This document shows, piece after piece, positions 24,574-32,394 of a stretch of 35,715 bases of DNA. The DNA is from a virus, in the IMG/VR virus record IMGVR_UViG_3300042691_014743, positions 1-35,715 of that record. One strand, given 5' to 3'. The notes under the pieces were generated by a model. The model was given only the letters and a program-made list of their open reading frames with translations, was not told the DNA's origin and ran no database searches. Position 1 is the stretch's first letter, and each line of letters begins with the position of its first letter. The position numbers and the translations under genes were made by a program.

Positions 24574-25503
24574 TTAAAACGCACCTATCGCAACCGGATT
24601 TTCTGGGACTGGTAATGGATTGAATATCCACAAGTCATTAAATGGACCGCCTGGAGCGGGGAAACCGCTGCCAACATTTCTGTTAGGTGGCGGTGTACCT
24701 CCTGGGGTGCCATTAGTTGGAGGTCTTGAGCCTGCATTCGCATAGCTGAAGCTTGAAGAGCTTTCATCAATCATATAAGCATAAGGAGATGTTACAATCC
24801 CGTCTATAATTACCCGCTTTTCGAAAACTTGAGAAGATCCTTCAACTCCATATTTTAACAATAATTCAACGGCAGCCCTTTTTTGATGGCCCATTTTTCC
24901 AGCCTCACCTTTAGCAGATCCTTCTGATACAGTGTCAAACAACTGATCGATCATAAGCCCTACTTTTAATTTTGATACATCTGCATTTCTAATATGATGA
25001 ACAAATACGAACGGATCTTGCGGCATATCTGGCCAGCCAGATCCTTTTGCCCATTTAGTAAAATTTTCAGGTGTTACATTTGGATTTGAAAGTTCGCTGC
25101 CATTAGGTCTAATATCTTGATCATTTGGATCTACCGGACCTAAAAGCTTGAAATTAGAATTTTTAGAAATATAAACGTGATTAAAATTACTCAATGGTTT
25201 TTGATTTTCCGTTCCCAAATTTATTTCCATCAAAATATTTCTATAATTATATTGTCCGATATTATTCATAACGGGCACTTTATTTAAATAAACTCCTTTT
25301 AACATATCTAATCCATAGACTTTTCTTCCAAATTGATCAACAAGTCCGTAAATCGGGCCTTCGCATAGGGCGTCAACGGCATCAGAAATAGATATAGATT
25401 TTAAAAAATTTTGACTATCTGGAGGTGGAGTTAGTCTTGGAATTGGAGCGTCCCCACCTTTTCCTTTACCTCTAATGAATCTATATTTATTTAAAATTTT
25501 CAT
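24574..25503 (-). CDS. lambda J-like N-terminal portion of the tail-tip protein
   Basis: A 309-residue protein. The stretch ISISDAVDALCEGPIYGLVDQFGRKVYGLDMLKGVYLNKVPVMN is the typical beginning of lambda J-like proteins ('SlaealgEGPI.Gl......ifLn.tP'). The later part (FVHHIRNADVSKLKVGLMIDQLF, AVELLLKYGVEGSSQ, FEKRVIIDGIVTSPYAY) continues that hub domain. It ends in a Gly/Pro-rich, probably flexible tail (GTPGGTPPPNRNVGSGFPAP). In lambda these regions belong to one chain, so J is split here. It starts in a TAATG overlap with the I-like gene. Confidence 0.75.
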   Translation of the reverse strand: MKILNKYRFIRGKGKGGDAPIPRLTPPPDSQNFLKSISISDAVDALCEGPIYGLVDQFGRKVYGLDMLKGVYLNKVPVMNNIGQYNYRNILMEINLGTENQKPLSNFNHVYISKNSNFKLLGPVDPNDQDIRPNGSELSNPNVTPENFTKWAKGSGWPDMPQDPFVFVHHIRNADVSKLKVGLMIDQLFDTVSEGSAKGEAGKMGHQKRAAVELLLKYGVEGSSQVFEKRVIIDGIVTSPYAYMIDESSSSFSYANAGSRPPTNGTPGGTPPPNRNVGSGFPAPGGPFNDLWIFNPLPVPENPVAIGAF

Positions 25504-28061
25504 TATGTTTTATAGTTTTCGATAGGCAAGGTAGCTGTCGTCAGATTAGCAAAAGACATATCCGTTTCTAACATTTTAATTTTAATTCTCACTGGAGAAG
25601 TTGTTAGCGTTATCCCGTCTAGTGTTACTTTACAGTTATAATTAGCTGAAAAAGAAGAATAACCATTACTGTATATTCCATTTATTTTCGGTCTTTCGGC
25701 TGAAAACTGCACCACCCTGTTTGCTTCTGAAGACTTTGACTCTGCATAATTATACAAATCTTCAAACACAAAACCATTTCCATTTGCAGGAGTGTTATTT
25801 GTTTTTGTAAAAACTGTTCCGATTCTAGGAGAACTTGCGCCAAAACTTCCCCAGTTTGTTGTTGTGCCGATATTTACTATCTTATACTGCTGTCCACTTT
25901 TCATATTAGCTACTGGAATCTGCCAAGATCTGGGCATAAACTTACTTTCGGCATAATTCATATCAGAAATTGGACGATATTTTAATGATTCACTTGGTAT
26001 AGTGACAAAATCAGAATAAGATCCATCCCAGTTAGTGTCGTATTGATAATAAAAGCTTATGCCATCTCCACCAATTACATCTTGAAATCTTCCATATATA
26101 TGGTGATAACCAGCAGTTAATAAGATCTCTCCGCTGGTAGATGGCATTCCGGTAATTTGTGCATTAGTTGTTGGATTAACAAAACCGTGATTCCCATACC
26201 AAGTGCTAGCAGATTGCCCATCAATATATAAATCAGCCGCATCATCAGAATCTATTTTAAAATTATATTTAACAACGGGATAAACAACACCGTCTCCAGT
26301 GCTTTGAGTAGAATTTTTTACAAATGTGACCCCTCTTTTTGGAGGAATCGCGATTCCTCCAGCCCCCGTTAATCCTATGCCGCTCCACTGACCAGTATCT
26401 CCTACTTTTAAAATTTCATACATTACACCGTTTGAAGCGTCTGGAACTTGTCTCTTTAAACCTTCAACAACTGGAATATACAAGTAACCCATAAATTCCA
26501 TCGCATAGTTATCAACATTTGTATTACTACGAATTGCGCGCTGCTCATTAGCCGCTTCAATTATCCCCTGATAAACGCCCTCTTTTTTATAGTTAGGCAT
26601 TCCACTCAACAACTCATCAAATTGTATTTTTGTGTCTATTGATGAGATTCCAGTCCAGTAAGGCAGATTGCCGGAAAAGTTAACTCCAGTGGATGGAAGC
26701 TGTCCAGAATTATTCTGCAAAACCTTGTAGATGCGCTCTTCTAATGGGACAGTTATTTTTTTCCAAAACTGTTCTCTAACCGCTCCATTTGAACCCGTTG
26801 GATTAGTTAATACTGCTTCATTTAAGCCGTCAAAACCTAAAAATAAACCACCTGTTCCTGTAACAAATGTTTGAAAATATACATCTGTTTGGGTTCCAGT
26901 AGTATATTTGACCACCTGACCACTATAATATCTCTCTGAAAAATCCCAATCTCCAATTCGCAATTGCTCAAATTGAGATGGGCCAAATTTTACTAGCTCT
27001 CCAGATCTATATGATACAAAGTATCCAGCGCCAGTGCTTGCAACATTTTCGTAATAAGTTCTTAGTCCATAATCTTTTGGATGGTAAGTCCTAAAAACTA
27101 AACCATTTTCAAAAGCATAGGGTTTCTCAATCTTTATTGCTGGGGGCTGTAAAATTCTTGGACCTTCAGACTCAACAATACTCCATTCATACTCAATATC
27201 TTCATCATAAGAATCCAAATTAACATTCGAAACTATTTCTCCATCTCTTTTTACAACTACTTCAACTGGAGCGCTTGTGACTTTATATGCATTTTTTGAA
27301 GTTATGTCTATATAAGAGTTTACAATCGTTGCCGAGGCGAATGAAATACTTTCATCTATATTAGCCGCTTGATCAGTTGAAAAAGAATTTTGGAAAAGTC
27401 CATCAGTTGAGTCAGGAGATTCGTTTTCGAACTCCAGAAGTGTATAATCATTAATAGGCTTATCAGCTGGAGTCATAAACTGTTTAACATCCAAGTTTAG
27501 TGGATGGTGGGATATGCCAGCGCTAATCTGAGACCCCGCTATTTTCAATCTTCCATAACCAACTGGAACAGCCTGACCTTGAGCCGTGTTATTTGGTTTG
27601 TTGCCAAATAGATAAGATTTTGATCCGGCCATAACTTCTTGATTAAAGTCTGGTTTTGGTTGCGGATAAAGCATCATCATTACTCCAGCAGTAACCGCAG
27701 CGACAGCCACGTAATACATTGTTGACATTATCAGTTCTGCTGTTGCTACTTCAAGACCCAAGTCCATCAATGCATACCATATAGCTGTTTCAATACCTGT
27801 CCCAGCGCCCCACACGATTGGAACTATATGAATTTCTTTTGGAATTTTTTTAATTTCAGCTTCTTTTGGATTAATAATTATATAATCATCAACAATAACT
27901 CTATAATGAACGCCCTTTACGGCAAGCTTTTTAGTTTCGTTTAAAAATCCTCTTCTATTTGCATTGATAGCTTGCAAAGCCTCCTTTGCAGAATTTACTT
28001 TAAATTTAAATTCTGATCCAAATTTATTTCTCAGTTCTCCGTGCAGATAAATACTAGTCAT
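25503..28061 (-). CDS. lambda I-like tail assembly protein with long C-terminal extension and PA14-like domain
   Basis: An 852-residue protein. About 1-190 match lambda I: a ubiquitin-like start (TSIYLHGELRNKFG...), then hydrophobic segments (ALMDLGLEVATAELIMSTMYYVAVAAVTAGVMMML) and NNTAQGQAVPVGYGRLKIAG, very close to the 'NTTAQGNPVPV.YGR' signature. Lambda I itself is only about 220 residues. The extension holds a CBM5/12-like stretch (about 368-440), a PA14-like domain (about 585-690; FKIDSDDAADLYIDG, GYHHIYGRFQDVIGG.GISFYYQY), and near 720-760 a module shared with the giant J-like protein (QQYKIVNIGTTTNWGSFG). The preceding gene overlaps it by eight bases, and AAAGGAG lies just before its ATG. 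Confidence 0.8.
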   Translation of the reverse strand: MTSIYLHGELRNKFGSEFKFKVNSAKEALQAINANRRGFLNETKKLAVKGVHYRVIVDDYIIINPKEAEIKKIPKEIHIVPIVWGAGTGIETAIWYALMDLGLEVATAELIMSTMYYVAVAAVTAGVMMMLYPQPKPDFNQEVMAGSKSYLFGNKPNNTAQGQAVPVGYGRLKIAGSQISAGISHHPLNLDVKQFMTPADKPINDYTLLEFENESPDSTDGLFQNSFSTDQAANIDESISFASATIVNSYIDITSKNAYKVTSAPVEVVVKRDGEIVSNVNLDSYDEDIEYEWSIVESEGPRILQPPAIKIEKPYAFENGLVFRTYHPKDYGLRTYYENVASTGAGYFVSYRSGELVKFGPSQFEQLRIGDWDFSERYYSGQVVKYTTGTQTDVYFQTFVTGTGGLFLGFDGLNEAVLTNPTGSNGAVREQFWKKITVPLEERIYKVLQNNSGQLPSTGVNFSGNLPYWTGISSIDTKIQFDELLSGMPNYKKEGVYQGIIEAANEQRAIRSNTNVDNYAMEFMGYLYIPVVEGLKRQVPDASNGVMYEILKVGDTGQWSGIGLTGAGGIAIPPKRGVTFVKNSTQSTGDGVVYPVVKYNFKIDSDDAADLYIDGQSASTWYGNHGFVNPTTNAQITGMPSTSGEILLTAGYHHIYGRFQDVIGGDGISFYYQYDTNWDGSYSDFVTIPSESLKYRPISDMNYAESKFMPRSWQIPVANMKSGQQYKIVNIGTTTNWGSFGASSPRIGTVFTKTNNTPANGNGFVFEDLYNYAESKSSEANRVVQFSAERPKINGIYSNGYSSFSANYNCKVTLDGITLTTSPVRIKIKMLETDMSFANLTTATLPIENYKT

Positions 28062-28416
28062 AACGCTCCTTTAACATTGCCGCATATTCTTTTTTAACTT
28101 GAATTGTTTTTGGAAGTAATAAATTAAATTTTTGACTCTGTTTGCTATAGATTACAAATGGAATACAGGAATTTTCACAGTTGAATCTATCAAATTTAGA
28201 TTCTTTTTCAGTCGAAATTGGATGAGTGTGATAAATTGCCGCTAATTTACCGCTTTTTATTTTTTGTACAATTTCCAATGGATGAATTTCAAATATATCA
28301 TTTTTAAAAATTGAAATATTTTGCGCTGGTTCTGATTTCAGCACCCCATCCTCTACAATTACAAAGCCACAAACCTCTTGCTCTGATGAGTTAGCGTGTT
28401 CAATTATCGAGTTCAT
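28054..28416 (-). CDS. lambda K-like JAMM metallopeptidase of the tail tip
   Basis: A 120-residue protein with a complete JAMM/MPN+ zinc peptidase motif: E14 (EVCGF), H63-T-H65-P, S73 and D76, in the spacing H-x-H-x7-S-x2-D. In lambda the corresponding protein K has this domain plus an NlpC/P60 peptidase; only the JAMM domain is here. It would act in tail assembly or in opening the cell wall during entry. I chose ATG at 28416 (complement), which overlaps the stop of the L-like gene by one base (TAATG). A longer frame to 28533 would run inside the L-like gene. Confidence 0.85.
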   Translation of the reverse strand: MNSIIEHANSSEQEVCGFVIVEDGVLKSEPAQNISIFKNDIFEIHPLEIVQKIKSGKLAAIYHTHPISTEKESKFDRFNCENSCIPFVIYSKQSQKFNLLLPKTIQVKKEYAAMLKERYD

Positions 28417-29933
28417 TACATAGAAATTGGATACTCTTCTGTTCCAGGGAATCCGCCGAAAGGCAAATAGCCGCTTCTCCCAAATCTTAATCTGCATCCT
28501 TTCAAGGTTCTTGAGCATTGGTCTGCAACCCAATGCTCTTTACTTAAAGTTGGAAACCTAGACATTGACGAAGAGTGGTTCTTAATACAAAAGTAAAATA
28601 CCGATAAGGGTTGCCAATTTGGAGAGGCATTACAGTCTCTTTTTGAAACTTTGACATTTTGATTATCTATGTATACATAATCTCCAGTTTTATAGGCCTT
28701 GTTATTTTCCCATCTTCCTTGGAAAGTTTCACCTTGAACAGTTGAATTGTCTAAAGCGGTAGATTTTGTTATAGACAATGTTGTAAAAAATCTTTGACCA
28801 GAACCCAAAGATCGAAACTCTGTCAGATCGTAAGAAAATCTAGAAGATGGGATCACTGTCCAAGAGGTGGAGTTTGGAACTTTATAATAAGCAATCAAGC
28901 CTTGCGACCCAGCAGATTCGTGGTGCCTTATTACGATTCTATGATAACCTTCTCCCAAAGTCATCGAAGAAGAAAATCCTTTAGGGTTAAGAATCGGAGG
29001 GCTTTCATTAGCATTCATAGCTCCTCCCTGATAATTATGTGCGACAAGTTGGCCTTTCACAAAAAAATCCGCAGAGTCGTCCATATCAAGACCGAAGGAA
29101 TATTGGCCACCCTGTCCATAATCTACTTTAAAATAACCAACAAATTCTGTCGCAGTGCCATCTCCATCAGGTATGGTCGTAGTGTCGATTAGAGCTTCAG
29201 AAGAAAAACTTGAAGAGGCGATTATGCTTGTTAGCCCAGATGTATCATTTGGGTTGCTTGATCCAGCACCCGTATAGTGCCTTCTTATTAATAAACCTTG
29301 AGTAAAATCTGTTGGTAAAGATAAAGGCCTATCGTTATCATCAGCAACTGGTGGCCCCATATATCTACACCCGTTGCCTCGATAATGAAAAGAACAGTAT
29401 CTCGCCATAACTGTTCTCCTTGGAAATGTCACATTTTCAATTTCTAATGGTGAGGCTAATTCAAATTCAACCATTGCCCTATTTTCGCTCTCTCTCCTCA
29501 AGATAAAAAATACCTGATCTTCTAGTCCAGCATTAGGATCAGCTGACCCATATGGATTCTTACCTTCTGCAAAATTAATATTGTCAAGAAATTTTACAAA
29601 AGTTCGTTTTCTAACAACTTTAGCCCCAACTAGATTATTATACCTTCTAATTAAATTAGATATAAAAAAATCTTGATTAGAAACTGCCAACTTTGGTCTT
29701 GGCAAACTGCCATCACCCTTAGTTTCAAACTCTGAACTTTGAATTGGGAAAGGGAGATACTCAACCCCTTGCCAATATATTGAGCCGTTTATTCCATTAG
29801 TTCCGCCGTGAATGTAAAGTTTATCGTCCGGCCTTTCGACATAGTTGTAGTGAATAATAAAAAATTCCAAAAGAGCGGTTGGCTCTAATGAAAACAATTC
29901 AGAATTTACTTTTTGACTAGACTCCCTTGACAT
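28416..29933 (-). CDS. lambda L-like minor tail protein with inserted PA14-like domain
   Basis: A 505-residue protein; lambda L is about 230. About 1-190 and 470-500 match lambda L: LLEFFIIHYN, IYWQGVEYLPFPIQ, PRPKLAVSN, VTFPRRTVMARYC, and the end CRLRFG...LPFGGFPG. Four cysteines, C180, C189, C473 and C480, sit where lambda L binds an iron-sulfur cluster. About 255-370 is a PA14-like carbohydrate-binding domain (YFKVDYGQGGQYSFGLDMDDSADFFVKG, GYHRIVIRHHE). Residues 407-468 form a CBM5/12-like module (W..NKAYKTGDYVY...YFCIKNHSSS...W). These two modules lie between the Cys pairs. AAAGGAA precedes the ATG. It is the first gene of the tail-tip operon seen here. Confidence 0.8.
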   Translation of the reverse strand: MSRESSQKVNSELFSLEPTALLEFFIIHYNYVERPDDKLYIHGGTNGINGSIYWQGVEYLPFPIQSSEFETKGDGSLPRPKLAVSNQDFFISNLIRRYNNLVGAKVVRKRTFVKFLDNINFAEGKNPYGSADPNAGLEDQVFFILRRESENRAMVEFELASPLEIENVTFPRRTVMARYCSFHYRGNGCRYMGPPVADDNDRPLSLPTDFTQGLLIRRHYTGAGSSNPNDTSGLTSIIASSSFSSEALIDTTTIPDGDGTATEFVGYFKVDYGQGGQYSFGLDMDDSADFFVKGQLVAHNYQGGAMNANESPPILNPKGFSSSMTLGEGYHRIVIRHHESAGSQGLIAYYKVPNSTSWTVIPSSRFSYDLTEFRSLGSGQRFFTTLSITKSTALDNSTVQGETFQGRWENNKAYKTGDYVYIDNQNVKVSKRDCNASPNWQPLSVFYFCIKNHSSSMSRFPTLSKEHWVADQCSRTLKGCRLRFGRSGYLPFGGFPGTEEYPISM

Positions 29934-29957
29934 TTCCTTTTACCTTTAGATTATATT
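29927..29957 (+). promoter_or_regulatory. candidate promoter for the plus-strand GNAT-like gene
   Basis: TTGACA (29927-29932) followed by an AT-rich -10 region in ATTATATT (29950-29957); the spacer is 17 to 19 bases depending on the register. ATG 29964 follows six bases after. The -35 box overlaps the first codons of the L-like gene on the other strand. Confidence 0.45.
29950..29955 (-). promoter_or_regulatory. -10 box of the tail-tip operon
   Basis: TATAAT on the minus strand, 16 bases before the L-like ATG. The -35 region (GGTTTT/GTTTTT) is poor. It shares bases with the plus-strand -10 box, so the two divergent promoters overlap. Confidence 0.4.
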
Positions 29958-29963
29958 ACACCA

Positions 29964-30443
29964 ATGGACCCCAAAAACCAGATAAAAATAGATTCTTTTG
30001 AGGTCACTAGAATGTATCTAGCAGACATTCCAGAGGTATTAAAAATGGCAGTTGAAGCACAGTCTTCTTTTGGAGTCAGCCTTTTTTCCTCTCCATCGAC
30101 CTTTTTACAAGAAGTTAGCAAAAATTTACAAGAAAATACTAGATTTTCTTTTGTCTTTCGTTCTAATAATAAAATATTTGCAGCCTTTATCTTTAAGGCT
30201 AAAACCAGTAAAAGCGCTGATTTTCTATACGCTTTTTCAAATCCTAGAGTTATTCAAACTCAAGAAATGTACGATACATTTTTAAATAAATTAAAACAAA
30301 TGCCATTTGAAATTATTTATGCTCACGTTTTGAAAAAAAGAAAAAAATTTGGAGCCTATGTTAGATTTTTAAAATTAGTTGGATTTGAAAAAATTTGTAA
30401 CGAAAATTACCTTTATTTAGTAATTTCAAACGAAAAGGCTTGA
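29964..30443 (+). CDS. GNAT-like acetyltransferase-fold protein
   Basis: A 159-residue protein with the GNAT layout: an N-terminal strand and helix (FEVTRMYLADIPEVLKMAVEAQ), two strands (FSFVFRSNNKIFAAFIFKA), strand DFLYAFSNPRVI, a helix (EMYDTFLNKLKQ) and a terminal strand-helix-strand (IIYAHVLKKRKK, FLKLVGFEKICNENYLYLVIS). The 'GFEK' and last strand fit the end of GNAT proteins, but the acetyl-CoA loop is not clear. Very AT-rich. It is divergent from the tail-tip operon, with 30 bases between, and is followed directly by the promoter of the deaminase. Confidence 0.5.
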   Translation: MDPKNQIKIDSFEVTRMYLADIPEVLKMAVEAQSSFGVSLFSSPSTFLQEVSKNLQENTRFSFVFRSNNKIFAAFIFKAKTSKSADFLYAFSNPRVIQTQEMYDTFLNKLKQMPFEIIYAHVLKKRKKFGAYVRFLKLVGFEKICNENYLYLVISNEKA

Positions 30444-30468
30444 CAAACATTTGCTGATCGCTTAAATT
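30440..30468 (+). promoter_or_regulatory. sigma70-type promoter for the deaminase gene
   Basis: TTGACA (30440-30445), exactly 17 bases and TAAATT (30463-30468), with ATG 30476 seven bases after the -10 box. The mRNA would begin at or next to the ATG. The -35 box overlaps the stop codon of the preceding gene. Confidence 0.7.
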
Positions 30469-30475
30469 CATAGCA

Positions 30476-30850
30476 ATGAATTTAAACAGACTGGTGAGTC
30501 TTGCCAGAAACCTTATCATCTATGACGATATCGAGTTGCGGTGTAGGCACTTTGCGTTCATTTTAAATAAAAGCAAAATAGTTTCTATCGGGCGCAACTC
30601 TAAAAAATCGCACCCGATCAATCAAAAGTATGGTTATTTTGACGGAAGTGGTTTACACGCAGAGGCTTGCGCGGTGATTAAGTCTGGAAATATCGACCAT
30701 TCAAGGCACACGCTAGTTACGTTTCGTATTGACAGGAACGATAAGGTTGCTATGGGTAAACCGTGCAGACACTGCCAAAAGCTTCTCAATGACGTTAACT
30801 TTAAGGAGATTTATTATTCTGATGAACAAGGACAATTCCAAAAAGCCTGA
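30476..30850 (+). CDS. zinc-dependent cytidine/deoxycytidylate deaminase-like protein
   Basis: A 124-residue protein with the deaminase zinc site: H61-A-E63 (GLHAEACAVI) and P96-C97-x2-C100 (KPCRHCQKLL), E63 being the proton shuttle. It is short; dCMP deaminases are usually 150-190 residues, so it is nearer in size to cytidine deaminases or tRNA-type deaminases. Substrate is uncertain. With ribonucleotide reductase nearby, a role in pyrimidine nucleotide balance fits best. It overlaps the next gene by 29 bases. Confidence 0.75.
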   Translation: MNLNRLVSLARNLIIYDDIELRCRHFAFILNKSKIVSIGRNSKKSHPINQKYGYFDGSGLHAEACAVIKSGNIDHSRHTLVTFRIDRNDKVAMGKPCRHCQKLLNDVNFKEIYYSDEQGQFQKA

Positions 30851-31133
30851 AAATATCATTTCTGACGGATTCGGCAGCAGTTGGGCAAAGTGCGAGATGG
30901 GAGAACATTGTGGACTAGAAGTCGTTCGCCCCGGTAAGTGCCAGTGCTGGTGCGATTCTACGACTGCTTTCCTTTATGAAGACAGCTTTGAATGCAAAGA
31001 CGCGGCGCGTGCTGCGGGTTGGGGTGGTATCGGCTGGTACTTCTGGGGTGAAGGCAAAGTGCTTTGCTATGGACCCTACAGAACTGAATTACAATCCAAG
31101 CAAGACTATCTCAGATACTTAAACTCAATCTAA
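30822..31133 (+). CDS. small cysteine- and tryptophan-rich protein
   Basis: A 103-residue protein. Seven cysteines are spread through it: KCEMGEHC, GKCQCWC, FEC and KVLCYG, with aromatic stretches (GWGGIGWYFWGEG). The first five could form a metal-binding site or disulfides. Not recognised. I chose ATG 30822 because the upstream start would overlap the deaminase gene by 120 bases; an AAGGAG lies 15 bases before, a long distance for a ribosome site. It ends in a TAATG overlap with the next gene. Confidence 0.55.
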   Translation: MNKDNSKKPENIISDGFGSSWAKCEMGEHCGLEVVRPGKCQCWCDSTTAFLYEDSFECKDAARAAGWGGIGWYFWGEGKVLCYGPYRTELQSKQDYLRYLNSI

Positions 31134-32125
31134 TGAATATTTTAATTATTGAAGCTACCAGCAAGCGAAAACCGCTTGCAGAAGATTACAGTGACACTTC
31201 GATTGTCCATTGCCGTAATAGTCTTATTTTAAAGAAAGCTCTGGGCGCCGATCTTCTTGACGGCGAGTACTTCCTACCAGAAGTACTAAAGAAGCAGTAC
31301 GACATCATCATCTGCTGCTACGCTTCGCCGTATATGCCGCACGTACCTTATCGTCAGGTTCTTGAGAAGAACCCCAAGGCAAGGTATATCTGGCTTGTAA
31401 ACGATCACGATATCGAGGATAACCAGCTTCTGCGCTGGGGCATCATCAATATGGGCCTGACCTACGATATGATTTGCAACAATCCCAGAGAAGGCTACCG
31501 TCACTGGATTTTGAACAAGAACATTGCAAATAAGAAACTTAATGACTTTATCAATAAGTGGCTGACTGTTAATTTGAACTCGTTGATTATGGACGAGAAC
31601 AGAACTCCTGTTGACCACTCACAAAAGAATGGTATTATTTATTACGGCACCTACCGCAAGTGGCGAGCCGAGTCATTCAAGAAGTTCCTGACCGAGGGAG
31701 TGTTTCTTTCTGCTTCAAATAAGAATTGGAAAAAATTCCAAGCCCTTGGCTGCAACTGCAACTATATGCCCAAGCTTGAGTGGCAAAAGAATAACGAGGA
31801 TCTTCGTAAGTTCAAATACTCCATTTATATGGAGGACGAGCATACCCACAAGAACTATGCATTTCTTGCGAATCGCTTTTACGAGGCTTTGATGGCGGAT
31901 GTGGTTATGCTTTTTGACGCTGACTGCGCCAATACTATTCAAAAGTGCGGCTATACCATTCCCGAGCGCCTGATCATCGACAACGAAAAACTGAAGGATG
32001 GCGTAGTTAAGTACGCAGAATCTCTTGCTTTTCAAGCAAACCTGATGTATCAACAAACATTCTTTGATCAGGCAATAGATGAAAAACGAACAGCAATTAA
32101 GCAAATAAAAGATTTTCTCGTATGA
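31133..32125 (+). CDS. T4 beta-glucosyltransferase-like (GT63-type) protein, possible DNA or glycan glucosyltransferase
   Basis: A 330-residue protein of GT-B type; T4 beta-glucosyltransferase (BGT) is 351 residues. The C-terminal half matches BGT in segments: IIYYGTYRKWRAESFKKFL (172-186) where BGT has 'VIYGGSFRSGQRESKMVEFL', and ANRFYEALMADVVMLFD (246-262) where BGT has 'LRVWETMASDAVMLID'. The BGT donor-site residues R191, R269 and E272 therefore correspond to R175, R248 and E251. In the N-terminal half, ARYIWLVNDHDIEDNQL (D91) is in the place of BGT 'KIYYLFTDIRLPFSQ' with its catalytic D100. BGT adds glucose to hydroxymethylcytosine in phage DNA. No dCMP hydroxymethylase is in the window, so the acceptor is open. 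It follows the previous gene with a TAATG overlap. Confidence 0.55.
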   Translation: MNILIIEATSKRKPLAEDYSDTSIVHCRNSLILKKALGADLLDGEYFLPEVLKKQYDIIICCYASPYMPHVPYRQVLEKNPKARYIWLVNDHDIEDNQLLRWGIINMGLTYDMICNNPREGYRHWILNKNIANKKLNDFINKWLTVNLNSLIMDENRTPVDHSQKNGIIYYGTYRKWRAESFKKFLTEGVFLSASNKNWKKFQALGCNCNYMPKLEWQKNNEDLRKFKYSIYMEDEHTHKNYAFLANRFYEALMADVVMLFDADCANTIQKCGYTIPERLIIDNEKLKDGVVKYAESLAFQANLMYQQTFFDQAIDEKRTAIKQIKDFLV

Positions 32126-32394
32126 AATTTAAAGGAAGAATAGAACTGACCCCAAAGTCAGCAAAGCATCTCGGAGTCGATGTCAAAAAGCAGTATGAGA
32201 TCGATCTCTTGTCAAAGGCAAAGGTTATTACAAATAATAATTATATTTTAATCTCAGTGCCGGAAATGGGTATTGAAGGAGAAATCCAAGTCAACGAAAC
32301 TAATTTCTTTACGCAAGAGCTTGAAATCAAAGGCTGGTTGTCCGTTAATCCAGAAGCCTACCTTTGCCAAGTCAGACTTATTTTACAACAATGA
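32122..32394 (+). CDS. hypothetical protein of 90 residues, beta-rich
   Basis: A small protein with alternating strands (FKGRIELTPKSAK, YEIDLLSKAKVI, YILISVPEMGIEGEIQVNE, ELEIKGWLSV, YLCQVRLIL), suggesting a compact beta-barrel. Not recognised. It overlaps the BGT-like gene by four bases (ATGA) and the next gene by four bases, so the three are translated as one coupled array. Confidence 0.65.
   Translation: MKFKGRIELTPKSAKHLGVDVKKQYEIDLLSKAKVITNNNYILISVPEMGIEGEIQVNETNFFTQELEIKGWLSVNPEAYLCQVRLILQQ

Noticed and set aside
28417-28533. Longer start for the JAMM protein
   Set aside because: The extra 39 residues lie within the L-like coding region and the JAMM domain begins right after the TAATG start at 28416.
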